Assembly: GCF_000516985.1 (NCBI RefSeq)
Contig: NW_006917098.1
Coordinates: 2,232,001 to 2,296,000 of the forward strand
Reading direction: 5' to 3'
Length of the DNA stretch: 64,000 nucleotides
Origin: Pestalotiopsis fici W106-1
Lineage: Eukaryota > Ascomycota > Sordariomycetes > Amphisphaeriales > Sporocadaceae
Positions 13,222 through 24,858 of this stretch are shown piece by piece; position 1 is the first letter of the stretch; each line of letters begins with the position of its first letter. The position numbers and the translations under genes were made by a program. The notes beneath the pieces are model-generated. The model searched no databases. It had not been told where the DNA came from and saw only the letters and a program-made list of their open reading frames with translations.

Positions 13222-13245
13222 ATGCGTAGTAGGGGATCATGTTGA
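13222..13245 (+). promoter_or_regulatory. Short uORF overlapping the cyclin start codon
   Basis: ATG CGT AGT AGG GGA TCA TGT TGA, seven codons and a stop, in the +1 frame relative to the cyclin. The cyclin ATG (13239) sits inside it and the uORF stops six bases downstream of that A. I see no other ATG in about 330 bases upstream. If the transcript includes this region, scanning ribosomes must leaky-scan past it or backtrack a few bases, so it would be expected to damp cyclin translation. The effect is inferred. Confidence 0.6.
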
Positions 13246-14606
13246 CTTCGTCTCCGATAGCCCCCCGGTCCACGAGCGCTTCACCCCGTACTTTTCACTA
13301 CCATGCGCCTCATAATCTATCACCCCACCTCTCACCAAAGGTCACGGCCAACTTGCCGCGACGCCATTCCAAGCACTCAGTAGTGCCCTACCAGCACCAG
13401 CATCAGCAACAACAGCAACCCGCCGCTCTGGGTTCTTCGCTCAAGTCGCCGCCGCAGTCGCAATTGCAGCACTGTAGGCCGAAACAATATGTTGGCGTCG
13501 ATGCCGCCACTCAGTATTCACCGATGGAGCCGTTCGACCCAACGGTGCCCGTGCAAAACGCCAGACCGCCGCCGCTCTCCGAAGCCCTGCCCTCATCTTC
13601 CGCGGCCGCGGCGAACTCTGCTACCATAGCAACAGCAACAGCACACTCAACCACCGCGGCGCCATCGACATATGTACAATCACAGTCCGCAACGCCCAAG
13701 GATCCTCCCGAGCCAAATCTGTCTCCCAAAAGACCCGACCATGTGACTTCGGGCGCAAACCCTCTATCACCCGCAAAAAGGCGCAACTCGCAAGACCTGG
13801 CTCAGGCCACCCCCGAGCCCGGCTCCAGCAGTGCTGCCGCCATTTCCAAAAATGGCAAATCAAAATCGTCGCCAAAACGCTCTCGAACCGACCAAGGTCC
13901 AGCGAAACTGCTACCCCTTAAGTATGAGTTTTGCGATGTCGAAGACATGGTGGTCCTCATCGCAAACATGCTGTCGGAGCTCATCGAGACCAACGATTCT
14001 CTAGCAATGAAGAGTGGGCACTTAACCAGATTCCATTCCAGGTGTAGTTTTTTTTTTTTTTTTTTTTTTTTGGCATGGGATCAGTCATCAGACCGCATAT
14101 AAGGAAACACGTGTGTTTACTGATATTGATGCAGGACGGCGCCAGGAATTTCAGTGTTGGATTATCTACATAGACTTGCTAAGCACGCCACTCTTACGCC
14201 TCCGCTCCTTCTCTCCATGGTATATTACATCGACCGTCTCTGCGCCTTGTACCCGGACTTTACCATCAACACGCTTACAGTGCACCGGTTCTTGATTACG
14301 GCGGCTACGGTGGCGGGCAAGGGTCTCTCTGACAGCTTTTGGAATAACTCGTTCTATGCCCGTGTCGGCGGAGTTAAAATTGCGGAGCTGAAGCTTCTCG
14401 AACTCGAATTTCTCTATCGTGTTGACTGGAAGATAATACCCAACCCAGAGGTACTTGTGGCATATTACAAGGGACTTGTCGAGCGCTGTGACGGATATAC
14501 CCTGCAAAAGGATGAAGCCTCGAGTGATGATGGCGGCAGTTCTGAGGCCTTTGAGGACAGCGACGATATTGGACAAAGCGACGAGAATGAGGAAAGCAAG
14601 GCGTGA
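13239..14606 (+). CDS. Pho80-like cyclin (Pho85-type CDK partner)
   Basis: Exons 13239-14041 and 14135-14606 give 424 residues. The junction AG|G codes Arg and keeps the cyclin fold continuous. Residues 1 to about 220 are low-complexity (Ser, Pro, Ala, Gln runs such as QHQQQQQP) and end with a basic stretch. The cyclin box spans about 224-385: the start CDVEDMVVLIANMLSELIE, then TAPGISVLDYLHRLAKHATL, LLLSMVYYIDRLC, and the conserved FWNNSFYARVGGVKIAELK/LLELEFLYRVDWK block typical of Pho80/PREG/PCL6-7 cyclins. The tail after about 390 is acidic and Ser-rich. In Neurospora and yeast this family restrains the phosphate-starvation response through a CDK, and in other species partner CDKs in glycogen or polarity control. 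Which branch this one belongs to cannot be decided here. EMC10 and CHZ1 follow on the same strand. Confidence 0.88.
14042..14134 (+). other. Cyclin gene intron with a 24-T tract
   Basis: A 93-bp intron, GTGTAG donor and GCAG acceptor. Twenty-four consecutive T occupy 14048-14071, directly after the 5' splice site, about a quarter of the intron. If the intron is retained, translation continues as a Phe run and stops soon afterwards, truncating the cyclin box. Confidence 0.8.
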
Positions 14607-15341
14607 GGAGGCAGCCGTCCAGGCCATGTGCCTAGGTTAGCAGCCCAGACTTGGGAAATTCAGGAGTTCAGGCAGGTCACATTGATATTGGTATTTGGAC
14701 TGGAGCATTGCTTGGGGGAAATCATCATCTTTATCGAATCACTTGTGGAGCGAGGCGGCAGAAGACCTTTGTGGCTGAAAGGTCATCAGTAGGTTGAAAT
14801 GAACAGCTTCAAACTGCAGAAACAGGAGTCAGGGGAGACGGAGAAGCGTGAACCATTTCCGCAGCCTGCGCATCCCATGTTTTTCATTGCACATTTTAGC
14901 CATTGCGTTCTTCCATGGAGTTGTTGCAAAAAATCAAGTTCAGATTACATAAGAAAAGACGTCTGGCTGTTTTTCAGCTGCAGGACTTTGCAACGTGACG
15001 CTGTTTCCATGGTTGTTTTAGCATAGCTGGAAGATGAAAAAAATGCAGTTTGATATGTAATGCAGTATAGTACTGTAAAGCATGGTTGCGTAGGTAAGCA
15101 ATGATGTGACCCTGTGGTGATCTGCGATAATGGTTGGCAGGACCCCCAAGAAGCGCCACGCAGCCCCCCAAGCTCGTTTTAGCCCCCGGCACTTTGACCT
15201 GACCCAAGGCCTCGGAGCGACAGACCCTCTACAACTCTGGACTCGACATAACGACGACAATTCTCTTTGCACGTCTGCTGCAAAGGCACAATTTCCTCCG
15301 GCTCATCCTCTCTGTCGACACCTCCTTCGGGCACCAAAGTC
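14607..15341. other. Intergenic region between cyclin and EMC10
   Basis: Holds the cyclin 3' flank and the EMC10 promoter and leader. Nothing protein-like was seen. In-frame sequence upstream of the EMC10 ATG at 15342 starts from a non-ATG codon and is not treated as coding. Confidence 0.6.
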
Positions 15342-16024
15342 ATGAAGCTGCCGACATTGTTCTCGGGCCTACTACTGGCAGGTCTTGCCAGCGCCGCAGA
15401 GCGCACCGCGGCTGTCTACATCCAACCGGTGCTATCGTCGGCGCCAGCACCCGTGCTCCTCGCCCAAGTCACGTACGACCCTTACCTGCCGTCGGAGGCC
15501 TCGATATCCAACTTTGAATTCCCAGACTTCGAGGAGTCCGGGTTTGGAGAGGCTCGGAGTGTGCGCGTGGGCGTGTGGTCGCCCTCGACGCAGTCTTGGT
15601 CGGGGTCGGCGAGCGTCGCATCGATACAAAACTTTGGCAAGGGATACAGCCCGCACGTCATCCTGCACGTCAATCAGGGCTCGGGCGACGTGGTGGGTGC
15701 GGCGCTCCGAGGTGTCCGCATCGACGCCGGGCAGACGCGCGACTTTGGCCCCAAGGCCGTGGTCAACGTGGTCGGCAAGGGCGAGCAGGTTGCGCTCAAT
15801 GCTCCGGTGAAGCTGACCCCCGACGGCAAGAAGAGAGAGGAGGAGACTGAGAAGACGTTCCTGCAGAAGTACGGTCACCCCTTTCTTCTACCTATGCTGG
15901 TTCCATATGTGATTGAGAAGAGGATCAAGATCAACAGTATGCTAACTATACATCTTACAGATACTGGTGGTTGATTGGTATCGTGGTACTCCTTTCCATG
16001 ACCGGCGGCGGAGATGGAAAATGA
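15342..16024 (+). CDS. EMC10: ER membrane protein complex subunit 10 (EMC10)
   Basis: Exons 15342-15868 and 15961-16024 give 196 residues. The EMC inserts tail-anchored and multi-pass proteins in the ER membrane; EMC10 is its lumenal, membrane-anchored subunit. A signal peptide covers about residues 1-18 (MKLPTLFSGLLLAGLASA). A lumenal beta-rich domain follows, with the family-like stretches VILHVNQGSGDVVGAAL and FGPKAVVNVVGKGEQVALN. The second exon adds FLQKYWWLIGIVVLLSMTGG, the single C-terminal membrane segment, and ends in GGGDGK. Splicing at 15869 (GTACGG) and 15960 (TTACAG), with a GCTAACT branch site at 15941-15947, is needed: reading through gives an unrelated C-terminus. The ATG at 15342 is chosen because it starts the signal peptide. 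Confidence 0.9.
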
Positions 16025-16999
16025 TAGAGTAGCTGTTGTTGCTTGATCATAGAATAAGACGCGATACACTCACCGACCTCCCACCCATCAGGCGTTATCA
16101 ATCACTAATAGCCTGGAAGGGCGCATTGACCCACAAACGACAAGCCCATTGCTATTCTTACCTTTTTACTTCGCTCAGGACCGTTGGCTACACAATCGGA
16201 TTATCCGAGCAGAGCTGCGTAGAGATTGGCAAGGCCTGATGTAGTCCGAGGGCACTGCTATGTCCCCATGTGCAGGATCAATCACGATATTTTCACACAA
16301 CGAGCCTTTCAACGACACTCAGTGCTACTGCTCATCCCAGAGGGTCACCAGGAACTTCTGAAAGGAAATAATCCATGGCCTTACGAAGCGTTGAGACCTT
16401 GACAGTTCAGGGCATTCTGACACATGTGGCTTGACTTGGTCACTAAAAATGACAGTTTGTTGTACCAAAATGAGACCCATATGTTTCCAAGTTGACTGAC
16501 TTGTTCCACAATCTCTGACTATCTTGAGTGCAAACAGTGATGATATGGTGACTGAGTAGAAGAAGAGAGCTTTCAGGCTACATGTATACCCATCTACGGG
16601 CTAACTCTGGATCTACATCACACACGGATGCATAAGCCAGCATTACTCAGTGATTCCGACTTATGCAAACGCTCAAACAGCTCTTATCGGAAGCTTATCT
16701 GCATGTGATGGCGGGGGTGCTAGGCGTCAAACAGACTAGTGCGGTTACCCAGCAGCAGGAAGCTCAAGTCGCGATTGATGGGCCGACTAATAAACAGCTG
16801 CGACGGACGTGGAAGCGCCTGCACTCAACCTTCTTCGAACTACTACTTGAACCTTTCTACACACACTTCCCAAACCAACTTGCGCCTTGAATCCAAACCA
16901 GATCACTTGCGCTCAATCGCCTTTGCAAAATCTGTCGGTGCGCCCTCCATTGATCCCCCAAAACACCCACAGAAGCATCTTCAGACCAAGTCGACCACG
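16025..16999. other. Intergenic region between EMC10 and CHZ1
   Basis: No protein-like frame or RNA gene recognised. The open frame that runs into CHZ1 from 16739 is only an upstream extension of the same frame; the ATG at 17000 is the conserved-looking start. Confidence 0.6.
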
Positions 17000-17588
17000 A
17001 TGTCTGCCGAGAACGGTTCTACTACTCTCCCTGTCGATGACCCCTCCAAGGTCGCCGAGGCTCCCATTGAGACCAAGGGCAAGGGAAAGGCCACTGCCAC
17101 CGAGGAGCCTGTCGACCAGACCATGGACGAAGATGACGACTCTTCTGACGACGAGGTGAGTTGCTGCTCCACTACCTACTATCACTACTCACTCTACTAT
17201 CATTATCGCAAACGCAGACCCGCTTTTGGCGCATAGCTTATACTAATGTCTTTGATTCTGTTCCTAGGCCGAGAACAATGGTAAGGCGCAAAAACTCTTT
17301 GGCAACAACCCATTGATGGGGGAGAGTGTTTTTTGTTTTGTTGCACGTTGTTGAGTGAATAGACTAAACTAACCAATTCCTTGCGTTTCAGGTGCCGGCG
17401 ATGAGGAGGCCGAGGACAACCTCGACGAGATTGACCTGAACAACATCGTCGAGGGTGGCCGCCGCACTCGAGGCAAGGTCATCAACTGGGCCGAGGCTGC
17501 CAAGAACGTCCCCGCCGACGAAGAGGAGGAGGACGATGAGGACTTTGAGGCTGGCGGAGATGAGGATGAGAAGATGGATGAGGATTAG
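17000..17588 (+). CDS. CHZ1: Histone H2A.Z-specific chaperone CHZ1
   Basis: Three exons, 17000-17155, 17268-17280 (13 bp) and 17392-17588, give 121 residues. Chz1 binds H2A.Z-H2B dimers and helps hand them to the SWR1 remodeller in the nucleus. The protein is small and highly acidic: MDEDDDSSDDE in the N-terminal half and EEEEDDEDFEAGGDEDEKMDED at the end. Between them is the CHZ motif region, EDNLDEIDLNNIVEGG and RRTRGKVINWAEAA. The microexon encodes AENN plus one base and is needed for frame; its flanks are TTCCTAG and GTAAGG, with CTAAT/CTAAC branch-like sequences in both introns (112 and 111 bp). Length matches the family (yeast 153). Confidence 0.88.
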
Positions 17589-20000
17589 ACTTTGATTCAA
17601 CCCCTCCCCTCCCTTCTCTTTCCACCCCACTTGGTTCAGCCTGGATGAGACGGTGATGGGTACCGCTGTATCTGATTTACATTTGGATTGGGATGTTTTG
17701 CCTCATGAATGATCCATTTTCTGTCATCCCCCCGGCGTTCGACACGTTTTCTTGTCAGCTCGGAAGGCAGCCTTGGTCAGGTTTTGCGGTTTGGAACCTG
17801 CCTGGGTGGTACTAGACACCCCCATCATAGCACACAGGTTACGACTGGTTTGGGAAGAAGAAAAAAAAAACGTATGATACTCTAGGAGTAAGGCTCCACG
17901 GAAGAGGATTCGCGCATTGCATAAGAGAATGAAGACAAAACAAAATAAAAGTTCATGATCTACAGAACACACTGACGGCATACCTTGAGTAATGCTCGAT
18001 ACCATCTAATTTTTGCCTCTCGAGTAACTTTGCATCTAATACAGTGCCATCGAAATCTTTGTGGAAACCAGTGACTCGGCTCGTTGTAGCTGAATAAAAG
18101 ATGGATGCTCGTTTGCACAGTCCGTTTGCACTGAGAAGAGTCAAGTATCAGATTAAACTGCCAACCATTGTCTCTGGTCCAGCACCCTGGCGACCAGACC
18201 TGAACAAATAAACTTGGTAGACATACTGGCTCAATGGTAAGAGCGTAGAGGGCTATGACTACTCTGTCAGTGTGCCGGGCTCGAGTCCTCCTTTGGATTC
18301 GCCTGAGATTCCTTTGTTTTTGTTTTTCTCTGGCTCTCCCTCTTTTACCATCTCAAAGTCGAACCTTGCATCATTTTATCCGACTTTGTGAGGGAGGCTT
18401 GGTTCACTTTTAATGGGACCGAGTGAGCAAGGTGTTGTAGCCGACGAACTACAGATAAAATGCCGAAGACTGGACTATGATATTCATTAGCGATTGACAG
18501 GCCATGAAAAAGTTGACTCAACATGTTCTTCAGGACATCCGCCCAAGCTCATCCAACTAATTGGAGTCACATGAACTCGCTTGGGCATACTTTCTCTTGC
18601 AACGAACTCCCTCATCACTGTGTCTCTGTTCTTTATTTGGTGTGATTTTGTTAATATTTGGGCGGTGCTGGTGAGAGTGAATGTTGACAATTAAGATTGT
18701 TACAAACATATTGAAAGTTCAAGAAAGGAAATATTTACAACTCCTCGATCAGCTGTAGAGTATTTGGCCACATCTTTCGACTCTTTGCTGAGGATCGTTT
18801 ACAGAAGCCTCTTTCGCGATGACTCTATTACATGTCAGCCGCTTTTCTTGTATGTCTCTTAGATCATTTACAGCTTGTGTCAAGGCACTATATAATGTGC
18901 GAGATATTGATGTACTCGGTTGCAAGGAAGCTCTTGAGTCTAATTAAGTCGACAGGTGGTCTGTGAATACATGAGTCAACTAGATACTATCATAGAGTAT
19001 TACTTACCGTTGTAAACCCTAAGATCCTGAGTTTATTAAGTTTGGTAAGGACATATCAGGCAAACATGGCGCGTGGGGAATCCTGGAATCAATGTATTAG
19101 GTCTGCGTCGTAAGAGCTATTTTAATAATTCTTTCAGTTTATTTCACAAATTTCAATGTCGAGAATGGATCATGTCAGAATGAAGGCATGGAGGATGAGT
19201 ACGAGTGAGTCGTAGTGTCCTTGTCCTTGCTATTAGTTTTCTTGCTGTGTTTACAAGTTAATGAGATGCCTTTTCTGCTTAAACATTCCCTCCTACATAA
19301 ATACAAGGCTGCGAGACTCAACGACAATAATGCATCTTACTTAAAAAACTATTATATGGGAAGGAATAGGAGAATGAAAAGTAAACATTCATATCCATAC
19401 ATTCCATCTTTAATCTTAGCTGGAGGGTAGCTTTACTCGTGACGTGCTAATAGGCATCACAAAATATTCAAGATTGATAACAAGTCATACTCTTGAACCG
19501 GGTCCACGATTAACATCAATTCAAATCTGAATTTAAGTAATAATTTCTCTGGGGTCCTCATTGTTTAGGTATAAAGTCGGGTTTATGACTTACAATCAGT
19601 ATATAGTTAGTTTTGAATAATATAAATGGATCAAGACACCGACCGCACTATTATTGCAATATTATATGCACCAGATCATGGCTGGCCTCCACATGTATAA
19701 TGAATGGCATTGTAGCGTCGATCATTGCATGGATAATCAAGCAATTCAACTACTTTCCTTTGAAAATTCAAAATATTACAATGTCTGCGCAACGAGGAAC
19801 CGGGTCATTACAGCACCACACGGATCCCAGAGCGGTGCCTGTATCATCCTAATCATAAAGAGATGCGCCGTGCGACCAAGACCTACCCGACTTCTTCATC
19901 GTGAGTCCTCCCAACAAATGGCTACTCTACTAAGCCAGGCCCAAATCTCGGAACAGAGCAAAAATACTGCCCGCTGGCAAGATCCGTGACACAAGCACGC
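17589..20000. other. Gene-poor region after CHZ1, part 1
   Basis: CHZ1 3' flank, then a tRNA-like fragment at about 18220-18296, then a noticeably AT-richer block at about 18600-19800 containing only short open frames. The AT-rich block could be a degraded repeat, but I could not identify any transposon protein remnant in it. Confidence 0.5.
18220..18296 (+). pseudogene. tRNA-like fragment, probably a degenerate tRNA
   Basis: An A-box-like stretch TGGCTCAATGG at 18227-18237 with a pairable D-stem (GCTC/GAGC) is followed about 40 bases later by a B-box-like GGCTCGAGTCC. The elements are spaced as in a tRNA, but the acceptor stem does not pair, the outer T-stem pairs are C-C mismatches, and the anticodon loop is too long without an intron assumption. 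It is either a decayed tRNA, a tRNA-derived repeat or chance. The D-arm resembles fungal elongator tRNA-Met. Confidence 0.3.
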
Positions 20001-23000
20001 ATTTTCATACAGTATGTCGACCTTGCTTTACTCGAACTTCTTGGCCTTCGCCATATATTCCGCAAAATGCTTCTTTGTTTGCCTCATTCGACGCTCATTC
20101 CATTTTCCTCTGCCCGAAAATAACCGCCATGTCATTTCTCATGCCGTGGTCGTTGCTTCTCCAGAGTCCATTGAGTCGTGGCATGCCACGTAGAAGGCTC
20201 CCATGTTTGAGTATTTTCTTCTCTCCTGACAAGGGCGAAACCCTCGTACAGAAGGGAAAAAAAGCCAGCCTCACTCGTGTATCGTGTTACAACCTCCGTT
20301 CATATTTGCGCCCACAACCCGAAGCGGAGGGCTGGACGGCTGCACGAGACTTTTTCCCTCCCAAATTTACTCCCTCACGACCGAGGAACAAGAAAAGAGA
20401 AGTAGAGAAAGCACCCTTGCGGCGTCTTTGGGCCGCCATGTATGTCATACCACGCGGTAGCCAGCTCTGGTGTATCACACACACTGTCTCCTGTGTGAAC
20501 AGTATGGACACGGAGACCAGTCCTCTAGTCGGAGTAGGCGCCGACAAAAACCAACAACAAAAAAACTCCGCGAAGTATCTGGAATTTCGAAACCCTGACC
20601 GCTCTCGTCCACTAGCCTTTAATCGACCATGATCTCTCAACACTTCCTCTATCCAGGGAGCGGATACCCCATAAACACAAAAAGCAGTGTTTTTTTTTTT
20701 GGCTGCAAATGCCGTGTTCAAAGGTGACACAAGGAGAGACGGCTCGCCACATGGGGGTGGTTGATCCGGTTTGGCCGGGAGGTTGAAGCAGGGAAGAAAA
20801 TTTCGAGGAAAAAGAAAAACAGAAACCAAAAGGGCATCAAACTTTTCATGCCCATTAATTCTTTTAGACTTTGCTCGTGCCGACGAAGTGGTTTCCCTAT
20901 TCGATGAATTTGTCTCCCTCTCAACCACTCCCTCCTTTGTTCCCCCCTTTCTGCAAGCAGGTTTCATTCTTTTTCCCTCCCAGACCCTTTCTTTGCCCTT
21001 ATACCCATGAGTGCCATGTGGTAAGAGCAACGAGGGTACTCCCTGGTGACTGCATTGAAGCAATATTTTTATTCCTTTCATTATATTACTCTCGATACTC
21101 CAAATACTTTGGACATGTGGTTAGCCGTGCCGCCCGCGCATCCCTCATCCCGGACCTCTTCTTCTTTACACTGGGCGAGCAGAGGTGGGCGGAAGCGTGC
21201 TTTCTCCTCTGACAGCTCTATACCTTTTCCTGCACGTTTCTTTCATGGCACTCAATGACGAAAAAGGACTTTTTTTTTATGCCTAGCTAGGACGGTGAGC
21301 CTTTATGAGACGTGAACACACTATGATAAAAAGGAACCTAATTCCTCCGGTGTTGGTGTGACAAGCCATAAAACCCACAATTCTGACTATGTAATATAGC
21401 CAGCTACACATGGATGGGAGTGGCCCTGATTGATATTCCATTTCAGAGGTTTGACCAACAAACAAGCCAGCTTGGTGAGACTTTGTCGCTTCATCAGCCG
21501 AAGCCCGGCTGATCTTTGTACTTTCCTTTTACTCCCGTATCATCATTAGCGATTGCGAATAACATTTTAGCACTTAAGACCATTCTACGGTTCAGCTAAA
21601 TCATTAATTGTTAGCTCATGCTAGAATAACATGAATGTCGTGCCATGAGTCCGGCTGCGAACCTCGACACGGCTTCGGGTGAACAGCATTTGGTGTAACT
21701 GGAGAAAATCTTTTGAGCTCTATTGGTAAGGAAGCTGAGAACTTGTGCCTTTTATTTCGCCCACCCCTTCTCCATCCGTTTCGCTTAATTCGTCATTCAT
21801 CTCGAAAAGTTATGGGCACCATCATCGTTCCACAGTTGTAAAAAAAAAAAAAGCCGAGTTACACACAAGTCTCTGGGGTCTTAGTAATAATAGCAATAGT
21901 GGCAGGCGATAGAGGTCAATGATTAATCGAGTTTAGGTTAGCTATATGCGCAATAGACGAAGGGAAAAAAAAAAGGAAATGGAAGAAGCAGTAGACGAGA
22001 CAGCTGTTCCACACGCGGGCGTTTCCCAAATGGCCCAAAACCACCAGATTCACCACATAGGAGTTTGGCGCCTTGGGTATTCGGATGAGATGATGATGAT
22101 AAATATCACCCCGACATACATTCGTCGAGCCCTACAAGGTTGTCCAGGGGTTGTGCGGTCGAGATTCAGTTCGAATGATTTGTGTATCCCTTTTCCCCCT
22201 TGTTTTCTTTTTCATCATCATCCAAAGAGAAAAAAAATCCTGCATTGCCTTCGAGACATGAGGCACGTCGGTTGGCAATTCCGAGTCTGCCACATTTTGA
22301 CTAGAGCGCGACTCTCCCTCTCTCTCTCTATGGCCGTAACATTGGCGCCTTGCTTTTCTTTCTTTCTTACATCTCTCCTCTGAGCGTGTCGTCGCGCACG
22401 CGTCATCCCTCCCTCCCTCCCTCGCACCCCCGAGTCGTTTTGACGCAAACAGAAACCAATCGGTTAATTCACTGAGGCGTTGTTGGCGAAATGGAATCAG
22501 CTGATTTATACCTTGGACATGTCCCTCCATGGCGTTCAATAAGCGACGCAGCCGCAATCGGAGCTTCCTGTATAATGGAAGTGATCTTGTAAGTGACTGA
22601 CAGTGCGAAGATAGTCTCGGCTGCTTTTTTTTTTTTTTACTCCTCTTCCAAAATAACAACATTCAGCTGTGCATGGGACAAGTCCATTAGCCAAGGGATC
22701 TGCGTATATGTATATTCTTTTGACTGGTATAATTGCTTTTCTTCCCTGCTTCATAGTTCTTCCCCCAAGCGACCGTTATTGTACCTATTTGGCTAGACCC
22801 ATGCATCTTGAACGTTGTCATAAGCCACTGGCTTTTTTGTGCCCTCCAGGCACGTCTTACCTGCTTACCCCAGAGGTTTATTTTAATCTTGGGAGCGGAG
22901 GGGGTGGTCAGATTTAAAAATTTGGTCTCGTCGAAATGATGACTACTATATGCACAAAGTATATCATTGCCCAGCATCGTGCTTGACGTGGTTGGAATAT

Positions 23001-24769
23001 CTCCATGGTTGGTCAGCCCGAACGACCCGTCGGGTACATGCTCACAAGGAACAAGGCGTAGCAGGAGCAGGACTGCACTATTACTGGAATTATATAATAC
23101 AATACTTGGCAGATCTCCAACTCGCCTGATCTTAGTAAACGTCCGAGAGATAATGTCCAGATTGAGGTAGAAAAGATGGGTATATGGGCAACGGGTGTTT
23201 GTTTAATGCTTTGGCTTTACAGCCAGAGCCGTTGGACAAACCCAGTAGCTTTGCCCCAAAGCACACCTCGGACATCCCCCCATTGGTTTTGGTGACTTTG
23301 GCATATCACGTCACGCAAAGAGTATCACGGCGTGGAAACCTACGTCAGATAATTCTTGAAGTGGTGTCCCCGATATTCTGCAGGACACCAAGATGGGGAG
23401 AAAGTCCAAAGACTGCACCTGGCGGTCGCACGTAACAGTGTATCAGAGTCGAGTGGTGTAGTGGTGCGCAGCGAATCTCGCAAGTGCCGAGACCCATCTA
23501 CTGCACAAGTGAGATCATGAACGAGGCCGTTTTTTTCTTCTCTGCTTTCCTCCCCTCGAGACCTACCTAGGGCACCATACTATATCCCGGAAAACGAGGC
23601 GCCTGAATCATGGCGGTCTACTCACTGCGTCGCCTGACGCCAAATATTAGTAATAGGGAGCCCGCGGAAATATTCATTGGCCATGTATTATTCCCCACGC
23701 TGATGCCGGCGCAAACGACCGTTCCAGTTGGTCTGAAGCAAGTCCGGTCCGTTGGTACGCGCGAAGACGCCGGCGCTTGATGCTGCAGCAAGGCCGGGTC
23801 CTGATACTCGGATCATGGTGGCCATGATACGATTTGCTGGCGCCGAGCTAAAATGGTAAGAAGAAGGAACCGCTTTCTTTTTGGTGCAGACGGACATCAG
23901 ATGATGGAGGCGGGGGAGGGAAATCCGTTACGTCGTTACTTCGTGGCCGGTGAGGAATCCCCTCTTTCCAGTAATCAGAGTTCATCTTCACTGAAGGGGG
24001 CAGGGTCCTTGCCTAGTTGCCGGTTATCGTTCAGAGATGCAGACAGAGACAAAGGACCAACATTTCCCAGGGGCTCGCAGGAGTCTCAGAACTCTAAGGC
24101 CTGGCAAGGAGAGACTTGACGGTCTGGAGGAGATGGTTCGATACCCTCGAAGTTGACACTAGTCAATTAGAGAGTATACTGGCTTCGGTAGTTTGGTGCT
24201 TGGCGGGGTTGAGAACGAGGCCAAGGCGCAAAACGTGATCTCTAGGTGCTGCATGCTGGGCTTTGGGTTGGGGAGTTTGGCCGATGAGATGAGATGACCT
24301 CAGTCTTCCGATATAGGCGGGTTGGCGGATGTGGTGTGGTGTGGCCCTTGATTCTTTCCCTCCCTCTCTCTCATTAGCAAGTTCTCTTCCCCTCCTCGAC
24401 TCAAGTGGAACCTAAATCTAAGGAAGACGGGCATGGCGACCAGATGAATAGGGAAGCATTGAAAAATCGTACGAGGTGGCTTATTTTCCTAATGAGCAAA
24501 ACCATGGAAGTTTTGCTTTGGATACAGCAGAGTAGAGGCATGTAATCTGCGGCTTGTCTTGCCTAGTAGGTAATGATGGGCCCCCAAGCACCAGTGCACT
24601 GATGTCAACTGGATCAAATTGGGCGGGGGGGGGGTTTTGATGGTTTTACTGGGGAATGAACTCCACATTCAGTCACGGCACGGATCACGGATCTGTCACC
24701 CTGCCTGTCAAGCATACCTTAGCTTACTTTGGGTAGGGAGATGGTCAAGGCTCAAAGGCAGATTCTAAC

Positions 24770-24793
24770 TTTTTTTTTTTTTTTTTTTTTTTT
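24770..24793. repeat. Poly-T tract (T24)
   Basis: Twenty-four consecutive T followed by a C/T-rich stretch to about 24840. Read directly; likely length-variable. Confidence 0.9.
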
Positions 24794-24840
24794 CCCTCCT
24801 CTCCCAACTCCCCCCCCTTCCCTCAAACCCCCTCCCCTCC

Positions 24841-24858
24841 CCACGGCATTCGCCGTGG
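24841..24858. repeat. Perfect 7-bp hairpin
   Basis: CCACGGC-ATTC-GCCGTGG, a perfect inverted repeat with a 4-base loop, directly after the poly-pyrimidine tract. Function unknown. Confidence 0.7.

Larger units (their letters stand above)
10196..13238. other. Divergent intergenic region between VID28 and the cyclin gene
   Basis: About 3 kb shared by two divergent genes. It contains TACCTACC/GGTAGGTA repeats at about 10555-10565, 10757-10768, 12670-12680 and 13014-13036, a GA microsatellite at 10894-10918 and a pyrimidine-rich stretch at about 12750-12900, which is a common promoter feature in filamentous fungi. Open frames such as 12012-12368 (-) have no recognisable protein features. No tRNA was seen. 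Confidence 0.6.

Noticed and set aside
15267..15341. Upstream in-frame extension of EMC10
   Set aside because: It begins at a non-ATG codon and would bury the signal peptide.
16739..16999. Upstream in-frame extension of CHZ1
   Set aside because: No family-like sequence; the ATG at 17000 starts the acidic Chz1-like protein.
20075..20632. 185-codon open frame on the plus strand
   Set aside because: No recognisable domain, low-complexity composition, overlaps the opposite-strand frame.
20287..21081. 264-codon open frame on the minus strand in the gene-poor region
   Set aside because: Composition is dominated by complements of pyrimidine tracts (Lys, Arg, Phe runs), no domain is visible, and it overlaps another long frame on the other strand. 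Chance open frame is more likely.
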